Positions 9,278 through 17,840 of a stretch of DNA of 54,421 nt are shown in pieces. Each line of letters begins with the position of its first letter. Position 1 is the first letter of the stretch. The DNA comes from Bacillus andreraoultii (GTDB lineage Bacteria > Bacillota > Bacilli > Bacillales > Caldibacillaceae), in NCBI RefSeq assembly GCF_001244735.1, contig NZ_LN868937.1:2474363-2528783 (forward strand). Reading direction: 5' to 3'. Under the pieces are notes generated by a model. That model searched no databases. It saw only the letters and a list, made by a program, of their open reading frames with translations, and was not told where the DNA came from. The position numbers were made by a program, and so were the translations under genes.

Positions 9278-9308
9278 GACCGGCTTAAAAACCGGTCTAA
9301 TTGCTTTT
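9278..9308 (+). terminator. Intrinsic terminator
   Basis: GACCGG (9278-9283), an 8-nt loop, then CCGGTC (9292-9297) followed by TAATTGCTTTT. It ends the 8873 transcript. Confidence 0.75.
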
Positions 9309-9320
9309 AAAAAAATCTGT

Positions 9321-9881
9321 TCATCCATATTTTTTCTGTAACCACAAAAAGAAATCTGTAATCAATTTAGACATAATTGCGGGGATAATATATATGATTA
9401 AGATATGAAAATAATTGATACCATATAGTTTAAATAATCCAATTCCAACTATTAGAGGCTTGAAAACAAATGCAAATCCACCTGATAATAGGATGGCATA
9501 TATATAGTAGTTTTTATTACGCTTTATCGTCCATTGATACATAAGCATGTACGAAACCGGGATTAGGCTTGAGTCAAGGGATAGGCCAGGTAATGCAGGG
9601 ATTAAGGGGAAAGGGTAATTCCAATATCCGCTATTACGACCAAATAAGTCAAGATAACTAATAAATACATGTATTCCATAGCCATACATTCCAATTTGCA
9701 AGATTTTCTTTTTATCAATTTTAATCAAAATGAATATAAGAGGTGCAATTAATATTGCAATCATCATCCAATATTCAAAAGAAGCATATAGTTTATAATT
9801 AAAAAAATACTGGGTTAAGGCTTCTTGTGCTTCCTTTGTCATCTTTACAATTTTATCGAATTGCCGTATCCGTTCTTCCAA
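9321..9881 (-). CDS. CBO0543-like multi-pass membrane protein (paralogue 1)
   Basis: About 186 residues with five or six membrane segments, preceded by a short amphipathic N-terminus (LEERIRQFDKIVKMTKEAQE). The pattern matches the uncharacterised CBO0543 family common in spore-formers, including a conserved region near NYPFPLIPALPG. TTG 9881 has AAAGG upstream with reasonable spacing and gives the family-like N-terminus; ATG 9890 and GTG 9923 are alternatives. A second member of similar type is at 21466. Function unknown. Confidence 0.65.
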   Translation of the reverse strand: MEERIRQFDKIVKMTKEAQEALTQYFFNYKLYASFEYWMMIAILIAPLIFILIKIDKKKILQIGMYGYGIHVFISYLDLFGRNSGYWNYPFPLIPALPGLSLDSSLIPVSYMLMYQWTIKRNKNYYIYAILLSGGFAFVFKPLIVGIGLFKLYGINYFHILIIYIIPAIMSKLITDFFLWLQKKYG

Positions 9882-10024
9882 TGAAATCATCCTTTGTTTA
9901 CATAGTAATCTTCTATTGTTCACTAGTTGTACATCGACATTCTTTGCTAAAATTTATTTTGTCTTCCTATTATTAATTTATACACGGTTACTCTGTTGTT
10001 CTTTCCTACCTATTATTTAATATA

Positions 10025-10054
10025 AAAAACTGCTGAGTTGCCCCAACAGTTCAT
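10025..10054 (-). terminator. Terminator after the CoADR gene
   Basis: AACTG/CAGTT plus inner TTG/CAA pairs, followed on the minus strand by TTTTTT. It lies 25 nt after the CoADR stop. Confidence 0.65.
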
Positions 10055-10078
10055 CTAATTAACATTTTGATTATCTCT

Positions 10079-12022
10079 TTATTTCTTTTTTAACCAAAAT
10101 TTAATAACTGGTCCATCTTGCTCTGTTTTTAATAATGTATGACCTAAATTTTTCGACCAAGCTGGAATGTCATTTAATGTTCCCCTGTCTGTCGCATGAA
10201 GTTCCAGAACTTGATTGCTCTCGAGTTGATCAATTCCTTTTTTCAATTTAATGACGGGCATCGGACAAGTTAGTCCAGTCACGTCAACAACATGATGTGC
10301 CTCCACACTTTCTTCCTTAGCTGAACCGATTATTGTTTCACCTAGATCATTTGTTTTCATATCTTTTATCGAGTCATTTTTAAATACTGACGAATATGTT
10401 TTCCAACCACCGTCAACATTTTTCACTTTAAAGCCATGATTATTTAAAATTCTACTTGCCAAGTACCCACGTAGACCAACTTGGCAACTCACATAAATGG
10501 TTTCATCTTTAGGTAGTTCATTCAAATGATTACGCAATTCATTTAAAGAAATATTTATTGAGCCTTTAATGAATCCAAACTCTCGTTCCACTGGTTCACG
10601 AACATCAATTAACAAACCTCCATTAGCAATGATGTCATCAATTTCATGCCATTGTACTTGTTCTAAGTCACCTGAAACAATATTTGAAGCTACATATCCG
10701 GCCATGTTTACTGGGTCTTTTGCTGAGGAGAATGGTGGTGCATACGATAGTTCTAAATTCGTTAAATCCTCTATAGTTAATCCTCCAATGATGGCTGTGG
10801 CAATCACGTCAATTCGTTTATCTACACCATCCACACCAACTGCTTGCGCACCATAAATCTTTCCTGTATCTTTATCGAAAATTAATTTCAGTGCAATTGG
10901 TGATGCCCCAGGGTAATATCCTGCATGTGAACTTGGGTGAATATGTACCACTTCATACGGAATACCTAAACGTTTTAACGTTTTCTCATTGTTACCTGTT
11001 GAAGCAACGGATAGATCAAATACTTTTGCAATTGATGTGCCGAGTGTGCCTTTATATTTTACTTTTTTACCCATTATATTATTGGCAGCAATACGTCCTT
11101 GACGGTTCGCTGGACCTGCAAGAGGAATCATCGTTTTCGTATTATTAATAAAATCTACTACCTCTATCGCATCACCAATAGCATAAATATCTTCATTTGA
11201 TGTTTGCAAGAATTCGTTAACGATAATACCACCACGTTCACCTAAAGCTAAACCTGCTGATTTCGCTAATTCATTTTCTGGGCGTACCCCAATCGATAAG
11301 ATGGTTATATCGGTTTCAATGATTGTATTATCTGATAAAATGACTTTTTTGCCTTGATCTATGAATTCCTTCACACCATTTTCAAGAATTAATTTAACAC
11401 CTTTTTCTTGTAAATGTGTATGCAAAATACTTGCCATCTCATAGTCAATTGGTGCCATTACTTGATTTGCCATTTCAATAAGTGTTACTTCAATTCCTCT
11501 TTCAACAAGGTTTTCTGTCATTTCAATTCCGATAAATCCGCCACCAACGACAACCGCTTTTTTCGGTTTCTGTTCATCTATATACGATTTAATCCGATCC
11601 GTATCAGGAATATTTCGTAAAGTAAATACTATTTTATTTTCATTTATTCCAGGTATTGGCGGTACAATTGGTTTTGCTCCTGGTGATAATAGTAATTTAT
11701 CATACGTTTCTTCATAAATTTCACCAGTTTGCAAGTTTCTAATTGTAATCGTTTTCGTCTCTGGATTTATGTTTATTACTTCACTTAAATTCCGAATATC
11801 AAGCTGAAATCGATTAGACATACCTTCTACTGTTTGAACAAATAATTTATCCCTATCTTTAATCGTTTCACCAATATAATATGGCAATCCACAATTAGCA
11901 AATGAAATATACTCTCCACGTTCGATAAGAATAATTTCTATTTCTTCACTTATTCTTCTTAATCGTGCAGCTGCAGTAGCTCCACCAGCAACACCACCAA
12001 CAATGATTACTTTTTTTGTCAT
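10079..12022 (-). CDS. CoA-disulfide reductase-rhodanese-TusA fusion
   Basis: Three-part sulfur enzyme of 647 residues. The FAD/NAD-binding disulfide reductase has the dinucleotide motif VIIVGGVAGG at residues 5-14 and the redox Cys44 in SFANCGLPYY, the CoADR hallmark. Next is a rhodanese domain with active-site Cys513 in the loop CQVGLRG, then a C-terminal TusA-like domain with CPMP (Cys586). Such fusions reduce CoA persulfides or polysulfides and move sulfane sulfur between cysteines. The ATG at 12022 is preferred because GGGAGG lies 9-10 nt upstream; a longer frame to 12073 lacks this. The DsrE-like gene starts the same operon 71 nt upstream, under palindromes typical of CsoR/CstR regulators. 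Confidence 0.92.
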   Translation of the reverse strand: MTKKVIIVGGVAGGATAAARLRRISEEIEIILIERGEYISFANCGLPYYIGETIKDRDKLFVQTVEGMSNRFQLDIRNLSEVININPETKTITIRNLQTGEIYEETYDKLLLSPGAKPIVPPIPGINENKIVFTLRNIPDTDRIKSYIDEQKPKKAVVVGGGFIGIEMTENLVERGIEVTLIEMANQVMAPIDYEMASILHTHLQEKGVKLILENGVKEFIDQGKKVILSDNTIIETDITILSIGVRPENELAKSAGLALGERGGIIVNEFLQTSNEDIYAIGDAIEVVDFINNTKTMIPLAGPANRQGRIAANNIMGKKVKYKGTLGTSIAKVFDLSVASTGNNEKTLKRLGIPYEVVHIHPSSHAGYYPGASPIALKLIFDKDTGKIYGAQAVGVDGVDKRIDVIATAIIGGLTIEDLTNLELSYAPPFSSAKDPVNMAGYVASNIVSGDLEQVQWHEIDDIIANGGLLIDVREPVEREFGFIKGSINISLNELRNHLNELPKDETIYVSCQVGLRGYLASRILNNHGFKVKNVDGGWKTYSSVFKNDSIKDMKTNDLGETIIGSAKEESVEAHHVVDVTGLTCPMPVIKLKKGIDQLESNQVLELHATDRGTLNDIPAWSKNLGHTLLKTEQDGPVIKFWLKKK

Positions 12023-12093
12023 GAATATTCGTACCTCCCAAGTTTTTACGTCAAGTATTCCTAATTGGATCATTATTTTTTATGAAATCATTG

Positions 12094-12489
12094 TTAAAAA
12101 GTTAATGATACATCCGCATTCTTAGCAAATTGTAAAAATGTCACAGCACCACCGACTTCTACATTTTCAATAAAATCATCTGCAGTAAGACCCATAACGT
12201 CCATTGTCATTTGACAGCCAATTAATCTCACTCCTAAGCCTTGTGCCATCTCTACCATTTCTGGGATAGAAGGAACATTTGCATTGGCAAACCCTTCAGC
12301 AAAACGTTCTTTCCCTTCAGGCATCGGTAATGTTTTATTCGCTTGTTTATGAATTAAGTTTAACCCTTCAAAAGTAAAGAAGACAGCTACTTCTTGATCC
12401 ATTGAGGCTGCGGCTGTTGCAATATTAAACACTTTGTATGCATCAAATACTCCATTATTACTTGCTATAATTGCTACTTTTCCACTCAT
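12094..12489 (-). CDS. DsrE/DsrF/DsrH-like sulfurtransferase-type protein
   Basis: 131 residues beginning MSGKVAIIASNNG, with the family's conserved Cys in LIGCQMTMDVMG (about residue 98). DsrE-like proteins accept and relay persulfide sulfur. It is the first gene of the operon with the CoADR-rhodanese-TusA fusion, so the pair probably handles sulfane sulfur together. A good GGAGG site precedes the ATG. Two palindromes sit within 75 nt of its start. Confidence 0.88.
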   Translation of the reverse strand: MSGKVAIIASNNGVFDAYKVFNIATAAASMDQEVAVFFTFEGLNLIHKQANKTLPMPEGKERFAEGFANANVPSIPEMVEMAQGLGVRLIGCQMTMDVMGLTADDFIENVEVGGAVTFLQFAKNADVSLTF

Positions 12490-12505
12490 TTTTTCCCCTC
12501 CTATG

Positions 12506-12563
12506 ATACCTATATGGGTATAAATAAAACCAAACTTCCACCTACCCCTATAGGTATAATACC
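12506..12563. promoter_or_regulatory. CsoR/CstR-type operator pair
   Basis: ATACC-N6-GGTAT at 12506-12521 is one dyad. A second cluster at 12544-12563 contains TACC-CCTATA-GGTA overlapping GGTAT-A-ATACC. The ATACCnnnnnnGGTAT form resembles operators of the CsoR/CstR persulfide- or copper-sensing repressors. With sulfur genes downstream, a CstR-like repressor is the likely reader; no such gene is in the window. Confidence 0.65.
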
Positions 12564-12688
12564 CTCCATTGTATCTGATGTCAACAGTTTTAATTAAAGC
12601 TAACTAAAGACATAATTGAACTTGCAATCGTAATTTCGTAGATATGTATAGGGGAAGGCTGAACGAACAGCCTCCAACTCATTACCTT

Positions 12689-13123
12689 CTAAGCAGATTC
12701 TTTCTCAAATCGGATAATCTTTTCACGAATAAAATTAGGAACAGGTCTTGATGTCCGTGCCTCTGGATCATAACAAACATAGATGATTTCAGCTAGAAGT
12801 ATGGGATCTAATTCTCCTTCTCTTGTAATCTTAAAGTCCATAGTAAAACTAGTGTGACCTAGCTTCTTCACTTTACACCAAATATTAAGCCAATCACCAA
12901 GTTGGGCTGACTTTTTATATTCTAAAGTTGATTTTGCTAACACAAAGTCAAATGTTCCCTCTTGTGAAAGATCAGCAAGATTCATTTGTAAGCCTTCTTC
13001 AAAATATGCTGACATAGCAATATCTAAATAAGTTAAATAATGTGCGTTAAAGACGATTTTTTGCCCGTCAATTTCTGAATATCGTACTCGTAACCGATGT
13101 GAAAATTTCATTTCCTCCCCCAT
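12689..13123 (-). CDS. Acyl-CoA thioesterase, 4HBT/YbgC-like
   Basis: 144-residue hot-dog-fold protein. The N-terminal block RVRYSEIDGQKIVFNAHYLTY resembles the catalytic D-x(n)-H region of 4-hydroxybenzoyl-CoA thioesterase/YbgC enzymes, where Asp attacks the thioester; here the Asp is in SEIDG. The C-terminal half, SFTMDFKITRE and VCYDPEARTSRPVP, fits the family. AAGGAGG with a 6-nt spacer supports the ATG at 13123, though the ATG at 13111 is also possible. The ogt gene lies upstream on the same strand, about 30 nt away, and may share a transcript. Substrate unknown. Confidence 0.82.
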   Translation of the reverse strand: MGEEMKFSHRLRVRYSEIDGQKIVFNAHYLTYLDIAMSAYFEEGLQMNLADLSQEGTFDFVLAKSTLEYKKSAQLGDWLNIWCKVKKLGHTSFTMDFKITREGELDPILLAEIIYVCYDPEARTSRPVPNFIREKIIRFEKESA

Positions 13124-13154
13124 AATTCCCCTCCTTGTATACCATTCATTTATA

Positions 13155-13709
13155 TTATATATTATTCTTAATTTTTAATCTATAATTCTTGTTATATTCA
13201 ATTGTTCCTTCCAATTTCAATAATTGTTGCTTCATGTCTAATCCTCCGCGATATCCTGTTAAAGTACCATTTTTACCGATAATTCGGTGACATGGTACTA
13301 CTATTAAAATAGGGTTTGCCCCAATAGCAGTACCGACTGCCCTTACTGCTCTTTCGCTTCCAATCTTCTTAGCAACTTCTGAGTATGTTGACAAATGACT
13401 ATATGATACTTGACATAATGTAAGCCAAACTTTTTTCTGGAAGTCAGTCCCATAAACATCAATAGGGATATCAAATTGTTGCCTTGTTCCGTCTAAATAC
13501 TCAATTAATTGGTTAATATAATTTTTATTTTTTTCATCGTTCTGTTGTATGATATTTTTATTTAAGTGTTTGTTTTTCCAATTCATGAATTCTTGAAAAG
13601 ATTGATTATTTCCACTGACATAACAAAGACCTTTGTCTGTACTTGCTATATAGAGATTCCATTGATTATGTTCTAGTAATGTCCAATATATGTTTTGATT
13701 TGTCATCAT
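13155..13709 (-). CDS. ogt: Methylated-DNA-[protein]-cysteine S-methyltransferase
   Basis: Suicide DNA-repair protein that takes the alkyl group from O6-alkylguanine onto its own Cys. The C-terminal domain has the invariant PCHRIIG active site and the RAVGTAIGANP and GYRGGL motifs. At 184 residues it is a standard Ogt/AdaB-type protein. ATG 13709 with GGGAG about 8 nt upstream is preferred; a GTG at 13724 in frame overlaps the Shine-Dalgarno itself. Confidence 0.92.
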   Translation of the reverse strand: MMTNQNIYWTLLEHNQWNLYIASTDKGLCYVSGNNQSFQEFMNWKNKHLNKNIIQQNDEKNKNYINQLIEYLDGTRQQFDIPIDVYGTDFQKKVWLTLCQVSYSHLSTYSEVAKKIGSERAVRAVGTAIGANPILIVVPCHRIIGKNGTLTGYRGGLDMKQQLLKLEGTIEYNKNYRLKIKNNI

Positions 13710-13825
13710 TATTATTTCTCCCACAATTTTTTATATCATTCACGAGTTAATTATATCGCGTCTCCATATGAAAGGGGGTATATTATTTCTACTCGTATCT
13801 AGATAAATGAAACCTTTCTTATTAA

Positions 13826-13875
13826 AAAAAGCCTTCCTCTAAAGAACTCATTGTTCTTAAAGGAAGGCTTTCTTC
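13826..13875. terminator. Strong terminator after yhgE
   Basis: AAAGCCTTCCT (from 13828) pairs with AGGAAGGCTTT (13861-13871) around a loop that itself folds. A-runs and T-runs on either side allow action in both directions; it follows the yhgE stop at 13887. Confidence 0.8.
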
Positions 13876-13886
13876 AAAAGCTATCA

Positions 13887-16388
13887 TTATACAGCAAGAT
13901 TATGACTTTGTTCAGTTTCCTGATGACGATATTGTTTATTATATTTCCAAACAAAATAACCAAGAGTTAATAAGATTGCTGCAAAAATATATGCAAATAA
14001 AATACCAGCATTTTGCCACATGTAACTGTAGTCTCCACTTGAAATGACTGCTTTAAATCCTTTTACACTATACGTCATTGGAAGTAATGGGTTAAAGAAT
14101 TGTACTGCTTTCGGTATAACTTCCAATGGAAATGTACCTGCGCTTGATGTTAACTGCAGAATCAAGATTAAAATTGCCACGAAACGTCCAGGATTGCCGC
14201 CGATTGTGACTAAGAATTGAATAAGTGTAATGAATGTTAAACTTGTAATAATATTAAACAAGTAAAATAGTGGAACACTTTGTACCTCTATATCCAAGCC
14301 ATATAAAACGATTGTTCCGATTAATAATGCTTGGATGATGCCAACCAATGCCATGACACCAAATTTACTAGCATACCAACTGAATCCATTACGTGGAATT
14401 CCCGCTGAATCAACTAATGGGAAAATAATTGTTAGAAGTAAAGCTCCGACGAACAACCCTAATGAAATAAAGTATGGTGCAAATCCAGTACCGTAATTTG
14501 GTACTTTATTTACATGCTTCGTATTAAGTTCTACTGGACTTGCCATCATATCATATGTGTCATTCGTTGCCTTAACTGAACTTGCTTCATCAGCTGCTTT
14601 ACCTAGTTTTTCATTGAGTTCATTTGTTCCGGATTGTAGCTCATCCGTACCGTCTGCTAATTTCACAGATCCATCTGCAAGTTTACCTGCACCATCACTT
14701 AGTTGACTCGAACCGTCAGCTAATTGACCCATACCTGAATTTAATTGGTTAGCACCAGTAGCTAATTTGTTAGATCCAGCATGTGCTTCACCTAATTTTT
14801 GAGTAAATAAACCAAAGTTAGATACATATTGTTGTTGACCATTTTGAAGTTGATTTACTCCATTTTGTAATGCTCCAGCGCCTTGAGCTAACTGACCAAC
14901 ACCTTTTTGAAGAGTCTTTTGACCTTCTTGTACTTGTTGAAGGCCACCTGTAAGTTGGCTCATAGGTTTTTTAATTGCACTACTTATTTGTGCTTCTAAT
15001 TTGTCTTTTGTAAGTTGTTGACTAATGCCTGTTTGCAATTGTTTAAATCCGGCATCGATTGATTTTGTCGTTTCACTAATACCTTGATTAATTCCTTCTG
15101 AGAATGACGGTTTTAGTGAATTATAAATCGTACTATTCAGGCTCGCTTGAATTTCCTCTTTTGATGGTGATGGACTGCCTTTTGCCATCTCTGCTAAAAT
15201 TTGATTCGTTAATTCTGGACCTAATTTTTCAGATAGAGACTGTTTTAATAGTGCCATCTGTTGAGCTTGCGTTGCTTCCATTTGGTTAGCAATTTTTTCA
15301 GATATCCCAGCTGCAGCACCTTTTGCTAACTGCTCAGATAATTGTGGGGCTAATTTTTTTGTTAAACCACTATTAATTTGCTGATTCACTTGGTTAATTC
15401 CTGCCATTAATGAACTATCTTTACCTGTCAACTGGCTACTTAACCCTGCAGCCAATTGTTCTGGTAGTTGTTTTTGTAGTTGATTTAATCCGTTCATTAC
15501 TTGACCAGTACCATCTACGAGTTGTGGCAATTTCCCGTTCATTTCGGATATTCCCGCGCCCGCTTGATTTATACCAGAAGCTAAAGCATCTGTACCTGCT
15601 TTCACCTCTTGTGATGCTGAATATAGCTTGCTACCTGCATTATTTAACTGACCAAGGCCGCTTGAAAGGTCGCCCGCACCACTGGCTAATTCTTTACTGC
15701 CATCTCCTGCTGTTTTAACACCTTTGTCAAATTCAATTGATTTTTCAGCCAATGTTTGTAAGTTTACTTTTAATTCTTGAGAACCATTTTTAAGATCAAT
15801 TGCACCATTATTTAACTTATCGGTACCATCACTAGCCGTTTTAAAACCATCAGCCATTTCCATTGCTGTATCAAACATGGTTTCTGCATATGTTTTCGAT
15901 ACTTCGTTTGCAACTGCTGTTTGAATTTTTTCTACGGCAGTCTCTCCAATTTGACTCGCAAGAAAGTTATAACTGTCATTTGGAATGTATTTCAATTGTA
16001 ACTTTTTAGGAGAATCATCTAATAATGTTGTTGCATTTTCTGAAAAATCCTCTGGTATTTCAATAACCATATAATAAGTTAAATTCTCTAAACCGTTCAT
16101 TGCTTTCTTTTTTGAAACAAATTGGAAGTTAAAGGAACGATTATCCTTTAAATTATCAACTAAATCTTTACCTACTTGTAATTCTTTATCATCCATTGTT
16201 GCGCCTTTATCTAAGTTAACTACTGCAACTGGTAGTTCGCTCATTTTTGCATATGGATCTTTAAAGGACCATAGAAACATCCCACCATATATAAGTGGAA
16301 TAAACAAAATTGCAATAATTGGTATTAATAATTTCTTATCCTTGATTATTTGTTGGATTTCTTTTCCAAACAATTTAAAACTGTTCAA
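13887..16388 (-). CDS. yhgE: YhgE/Pip-family membrane protein with Gly-rich repeat region
   Basis: 833 residues. N-terminal membrane segment (about 18-38) then SFKDPYAKMSELPVAVVNLDKGA, the YhgE/Pip signature. A ~550-residue extracellular region follows, with many short units of type L-x-x-G-[AS]-x-x-L (for example GAGDLSSGLGQL and LADGSSQLSDGA), likely a long coiled coil. The C-terminus has five or six membrane segments. The start is TTG 16388, placed 8-9 nt after a perfect AAAGGAGGT. It lies downstream of the TetR gene with a shared-type operator in the gap, matching the B. subtilis yhgD-yhgE arrangement. Members serve as phage receptors or export-related proteins; the native role is unclear. 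Confidence 0.88.
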   Translation of the reverse strand: MNSFKLFGKEIQQIIKDKKLLIPIIAILFIPLIYGGMFLWSFKDPYAKMSELPVAVVNLDKGATMDDKELQVGKDLVDNLKDNRSFNFQFVSKKKAMNGLENLTYYMVIEIPEDFSENATTLLDDSPKKLQLKYIPNDSYNFLASQIGETAVEKIQTAVANEVSKTYAETMFDTAMEMADGFKTASDGTDKLNNGAIDLKNGSQELKVNLQTLAEKSIEFDKGVKTAGDGSKELASGAGDLSSGLGQLNNAGSKLYSASQEVKAGTDALASGINQAGAGISEMNGKLPQLVDGTGQVMNGLNQLQKQLPEQLAAGLSSQLTGKDSSLMAGINQVNQQINSGLTKKLAPQLSEQLAKGAAAGISEKIANQMEATQAQQMALLKQSLSEKLGPELTNQILAEMAKGSPSPSKEEIQASLNSTIYNSLKPSFSEGINQGISETTKSIDAGFKQLQTGISQQLTKDKLEAQISSAIKKPMSQLTGGLQQVQEGQKTLQKGVGQLAQGAGALQNGVNQLQNGQQQYVSNFGLFTQKLGEAHAGSNKLATGANQLNSGMGQLADGSSQLSDGAGKLADGSVKLADGTDELQSGTNELNEKLGKAADEASSVKATNDTYDMMASPVELNTKHVNKVPNYGTGFAPYFISLGLFVGALLLTIIFPLVDSAGIPRNGFSWYASKFGVMALVGIIQALLIGTIVLYGLDIEVQSVPLFYLFNIITSLTFITLIQFLVTIGGNPGRFVAILILILQLTSSAGTFPLEVIPKAVQFFNPLLPMTYSVKGFKAVISSGDYSYMWQNAGILFAYIFAAILLTLGYFVWKYNKQYRHQETEQSHNLAV

Positions 16389-16414
16389 GGAATATGACCT
16401 CCTTTGTTACCGAT

Positions 16415-16437
16415 TGACCATTCTAGTATTTTAGTCA
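16415..16437. promoter_or_regulatory. Putative TetR operator before yhgE
   Basis: 23-bp imperfect dyad: TGACCA, 11 nt, TTAGTCA. It has the same length and outer arms as the dyad at 17107 upstream of the TetR gene, and lies 27 nt upstream of the yhgE start, between the two genes. Confidence 0.6.
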
Positions 16438-16467
16438 TTTAGTAAGAAAATTTTAGGACTATCATCG

Positions 16468-17085
16468 TTATGACAATCCTAGTTTCCCCGTGTTTGTGGA
16501 TTCGACGTAACAGTCGTCAACAGAAATGCCTTTAAAAATGTACAGATCTAGTAGTTTTGCTAATTCTTCTTTAGATAATGACGGGTTATTCATTTCCCAG
16601 TCAAATATTAGTGCAACATAAATTTTAAGGATTACAAAAGCGGTAATTCTTGGGTTACATTGACGGATATCACCAGAGTCAATTGCCTTTTGTAAAATAT
16701 TTGCAATATAGTTGATAATTCCTTCCTCAAAAAATTGTAATGCATCAACGACCTCTGGAGTTCCAATTTTACCCTCTTCAAAAAGCTTAATAGCTAACTG
16801 ATGTTTTAGTCGATACTCGAGCATTTTGTAGATTGCACGATGAACATTCTTTTGAAATGTGACATTTTCCTCAAACGTTTCCTCTGCAGCTGTCTTCATC
16901 TCTTTTATCAATTCTTCCATGATGAAATGCAATAGTTCTTCTTTGTTTTTAAAGAAAGTGTAAATAGTTCCTTTCCCAACATTTGCTAATTTTGCTATTT
17001 GATCCATAGATGTTGCTTTATAACCAAACATAGCAAACGATTTTGATGCAGCTTCTACAATTTGCTCTTTCCGATTTACCGCCAC
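16468..17085 (-). CDS. yhgD: TetR/AcrR-family repressor, YhgD-like
   Basis: 205 residues. N-terminal helix-turn-helix: RKEQIVEAASKSFAMFGYKA then MDQIAKLANVGKGTIYTFF, the standard TetR recognition helix. The C-terminal ligand and dimer domain is all helical. It sits immediately upstream of yhgE as in B. subtilis. A 23-bp dyad 22 nt upstream of its start and a matching one before yhgE argue that it represses both itself and yhgE. Confidence 0.9.
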   Translation of the reverse strand: MAVNRKEQIVEAASKSFAMFGYKATSMDQIAKLANVGKGTIYTFFKNKEELLHFIMEELIKEMKTAAEETFEENVTFQKNVHRAIYKMLEYRLKHQLAIKLFEEGKIGTPEVVDALQFFEEGIINYIANILQKAIDSGDIRQCNPRITAFVILKIYVALIFDWEMNNPSLSKEELAKLLDLYIFKGISVDDCYVESTNTGKLGLS

Positions 17086-17106
17086 CTTTTCTCACCACCT
17101 ATGTTC

Positions 17107-17129
17107 TGACCAAATGAACGTTTAGGTCA
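17107..17129. promoter_or_regulatory. Putative autoregulatory TetR operator
   Basis: 23-bp dyad with arms TGACC and GGTCA and inner AA/TT symmetry, located 22 nt upstream of the TetR start codon. It resembles the site at 16415. Confidence 0.65.
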
Positions 17130-17469
17130 ATTAGTACAGTATTTAATTTAATACTATTCTTTTATAAAGTCAAGAGAGAAAAGTTCTTTTTTTGATTTTT
17201 TTTTGGAAACGGCATTCATCTAGTTAGAACTCGTTGTTATTCCACTATTTTCAAATGAAAAATATGAATATCAATAAACCCTTTTCTAAGGACTTTCCTT
17301 ATTATTAATTGTTTGATTTGTATTATTCGAACATGCACATCATAAACTTAATAAAATAAGTAGGATTTTTTTCATTCCCTTTGTCTCTCATTATTTTACT
17401 TCTAAGATTTATCAATCAAAACTCTATACTTTTTAATCATAAAAATATTCCCTCCCCTTTAAGAAGAGA
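17130..17469. other. AT-rich spacer
   Basis: No gene, RNA or repeat recognised. It borders decayed coding sequence at 17470. Confidence 0.4.
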
Positions 17470-17690
17470 CTAATAGATCAACCCTACTCGTAATGCATCA
17501 TTGACCAGTCATTTATTACAATCTTCAGATGATAAGAAAACGGCGACACGACCTATATTTTGTTCTGAATCTACAAGTTTACCCATTAACACACCTTAAG
17601 AACTTGTTTTTCATCATTACTTTTTCTATACCTGCACCATCAGGATTCATAACAACTTTTTCGACTTAACCCATACCCCAGTATTTAGTA
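17470..17690 (-). pseudogene. Remnant of a short-chain dehydrogenase C-terminus
   Basis: In minus-strand frames the fragments VVMNPDGAGIEKVMMKNK and, after a frame change, NIGRVAVFLSSEDCNK, a TGA, then LVNDALRVG can be read. These match the end of an SDR enzyme, where E-[ED]-I-G-R-V-A-V-F-L-A-S-[ED]-[ED] is followed by V-N-G-x-x-x-x-V-D-G-G. Stops, a frameshift and the missing N-terminal Rossmann part mark it as dead. Confidence 0.55.
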
Positions 17691-17711
17691 AATCTATCGG
17701 GTTGGAATGAA

Positions 17712-17840
17712 TTATTTATAAATATCTTTAATATGCTGTTTCATTTTATCGTGACAAATTGGACATAACTTTTCTTCTAAAACGGAATCTTCGTATGATG
17801 AAATGCGTATCCATGCTTGGCATTTCGGGTTAGTACAATC
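17712..17840 (-). pseudogene. Detached zinc-ribbon tail of the YjcD-like helicase
   Basis: In exactly the helicase frame, the TAG at 17841-17843 is followed by 42 sense codons and then TAA (17712-17714). They encode DCTNPKCQAWIRISS...KLCPICHDKMKQHIKDIYK. The spacing C-x4-C...C-x2-C is a zinc ribbon. There is no start codon or ribosome binding site for separate translation, so this is the helicase's lost (or read-through) C-terminal domain. Confidence 0.7.

Noticed and set aside
9217-9345. A 41-codon plus-strand frame after the 8873 gene (starting MGIVTGVFMKISL)
   Set aside because: It reads through the clear terminator at 9278-9308, and overlaps the end of the 9321 gene.
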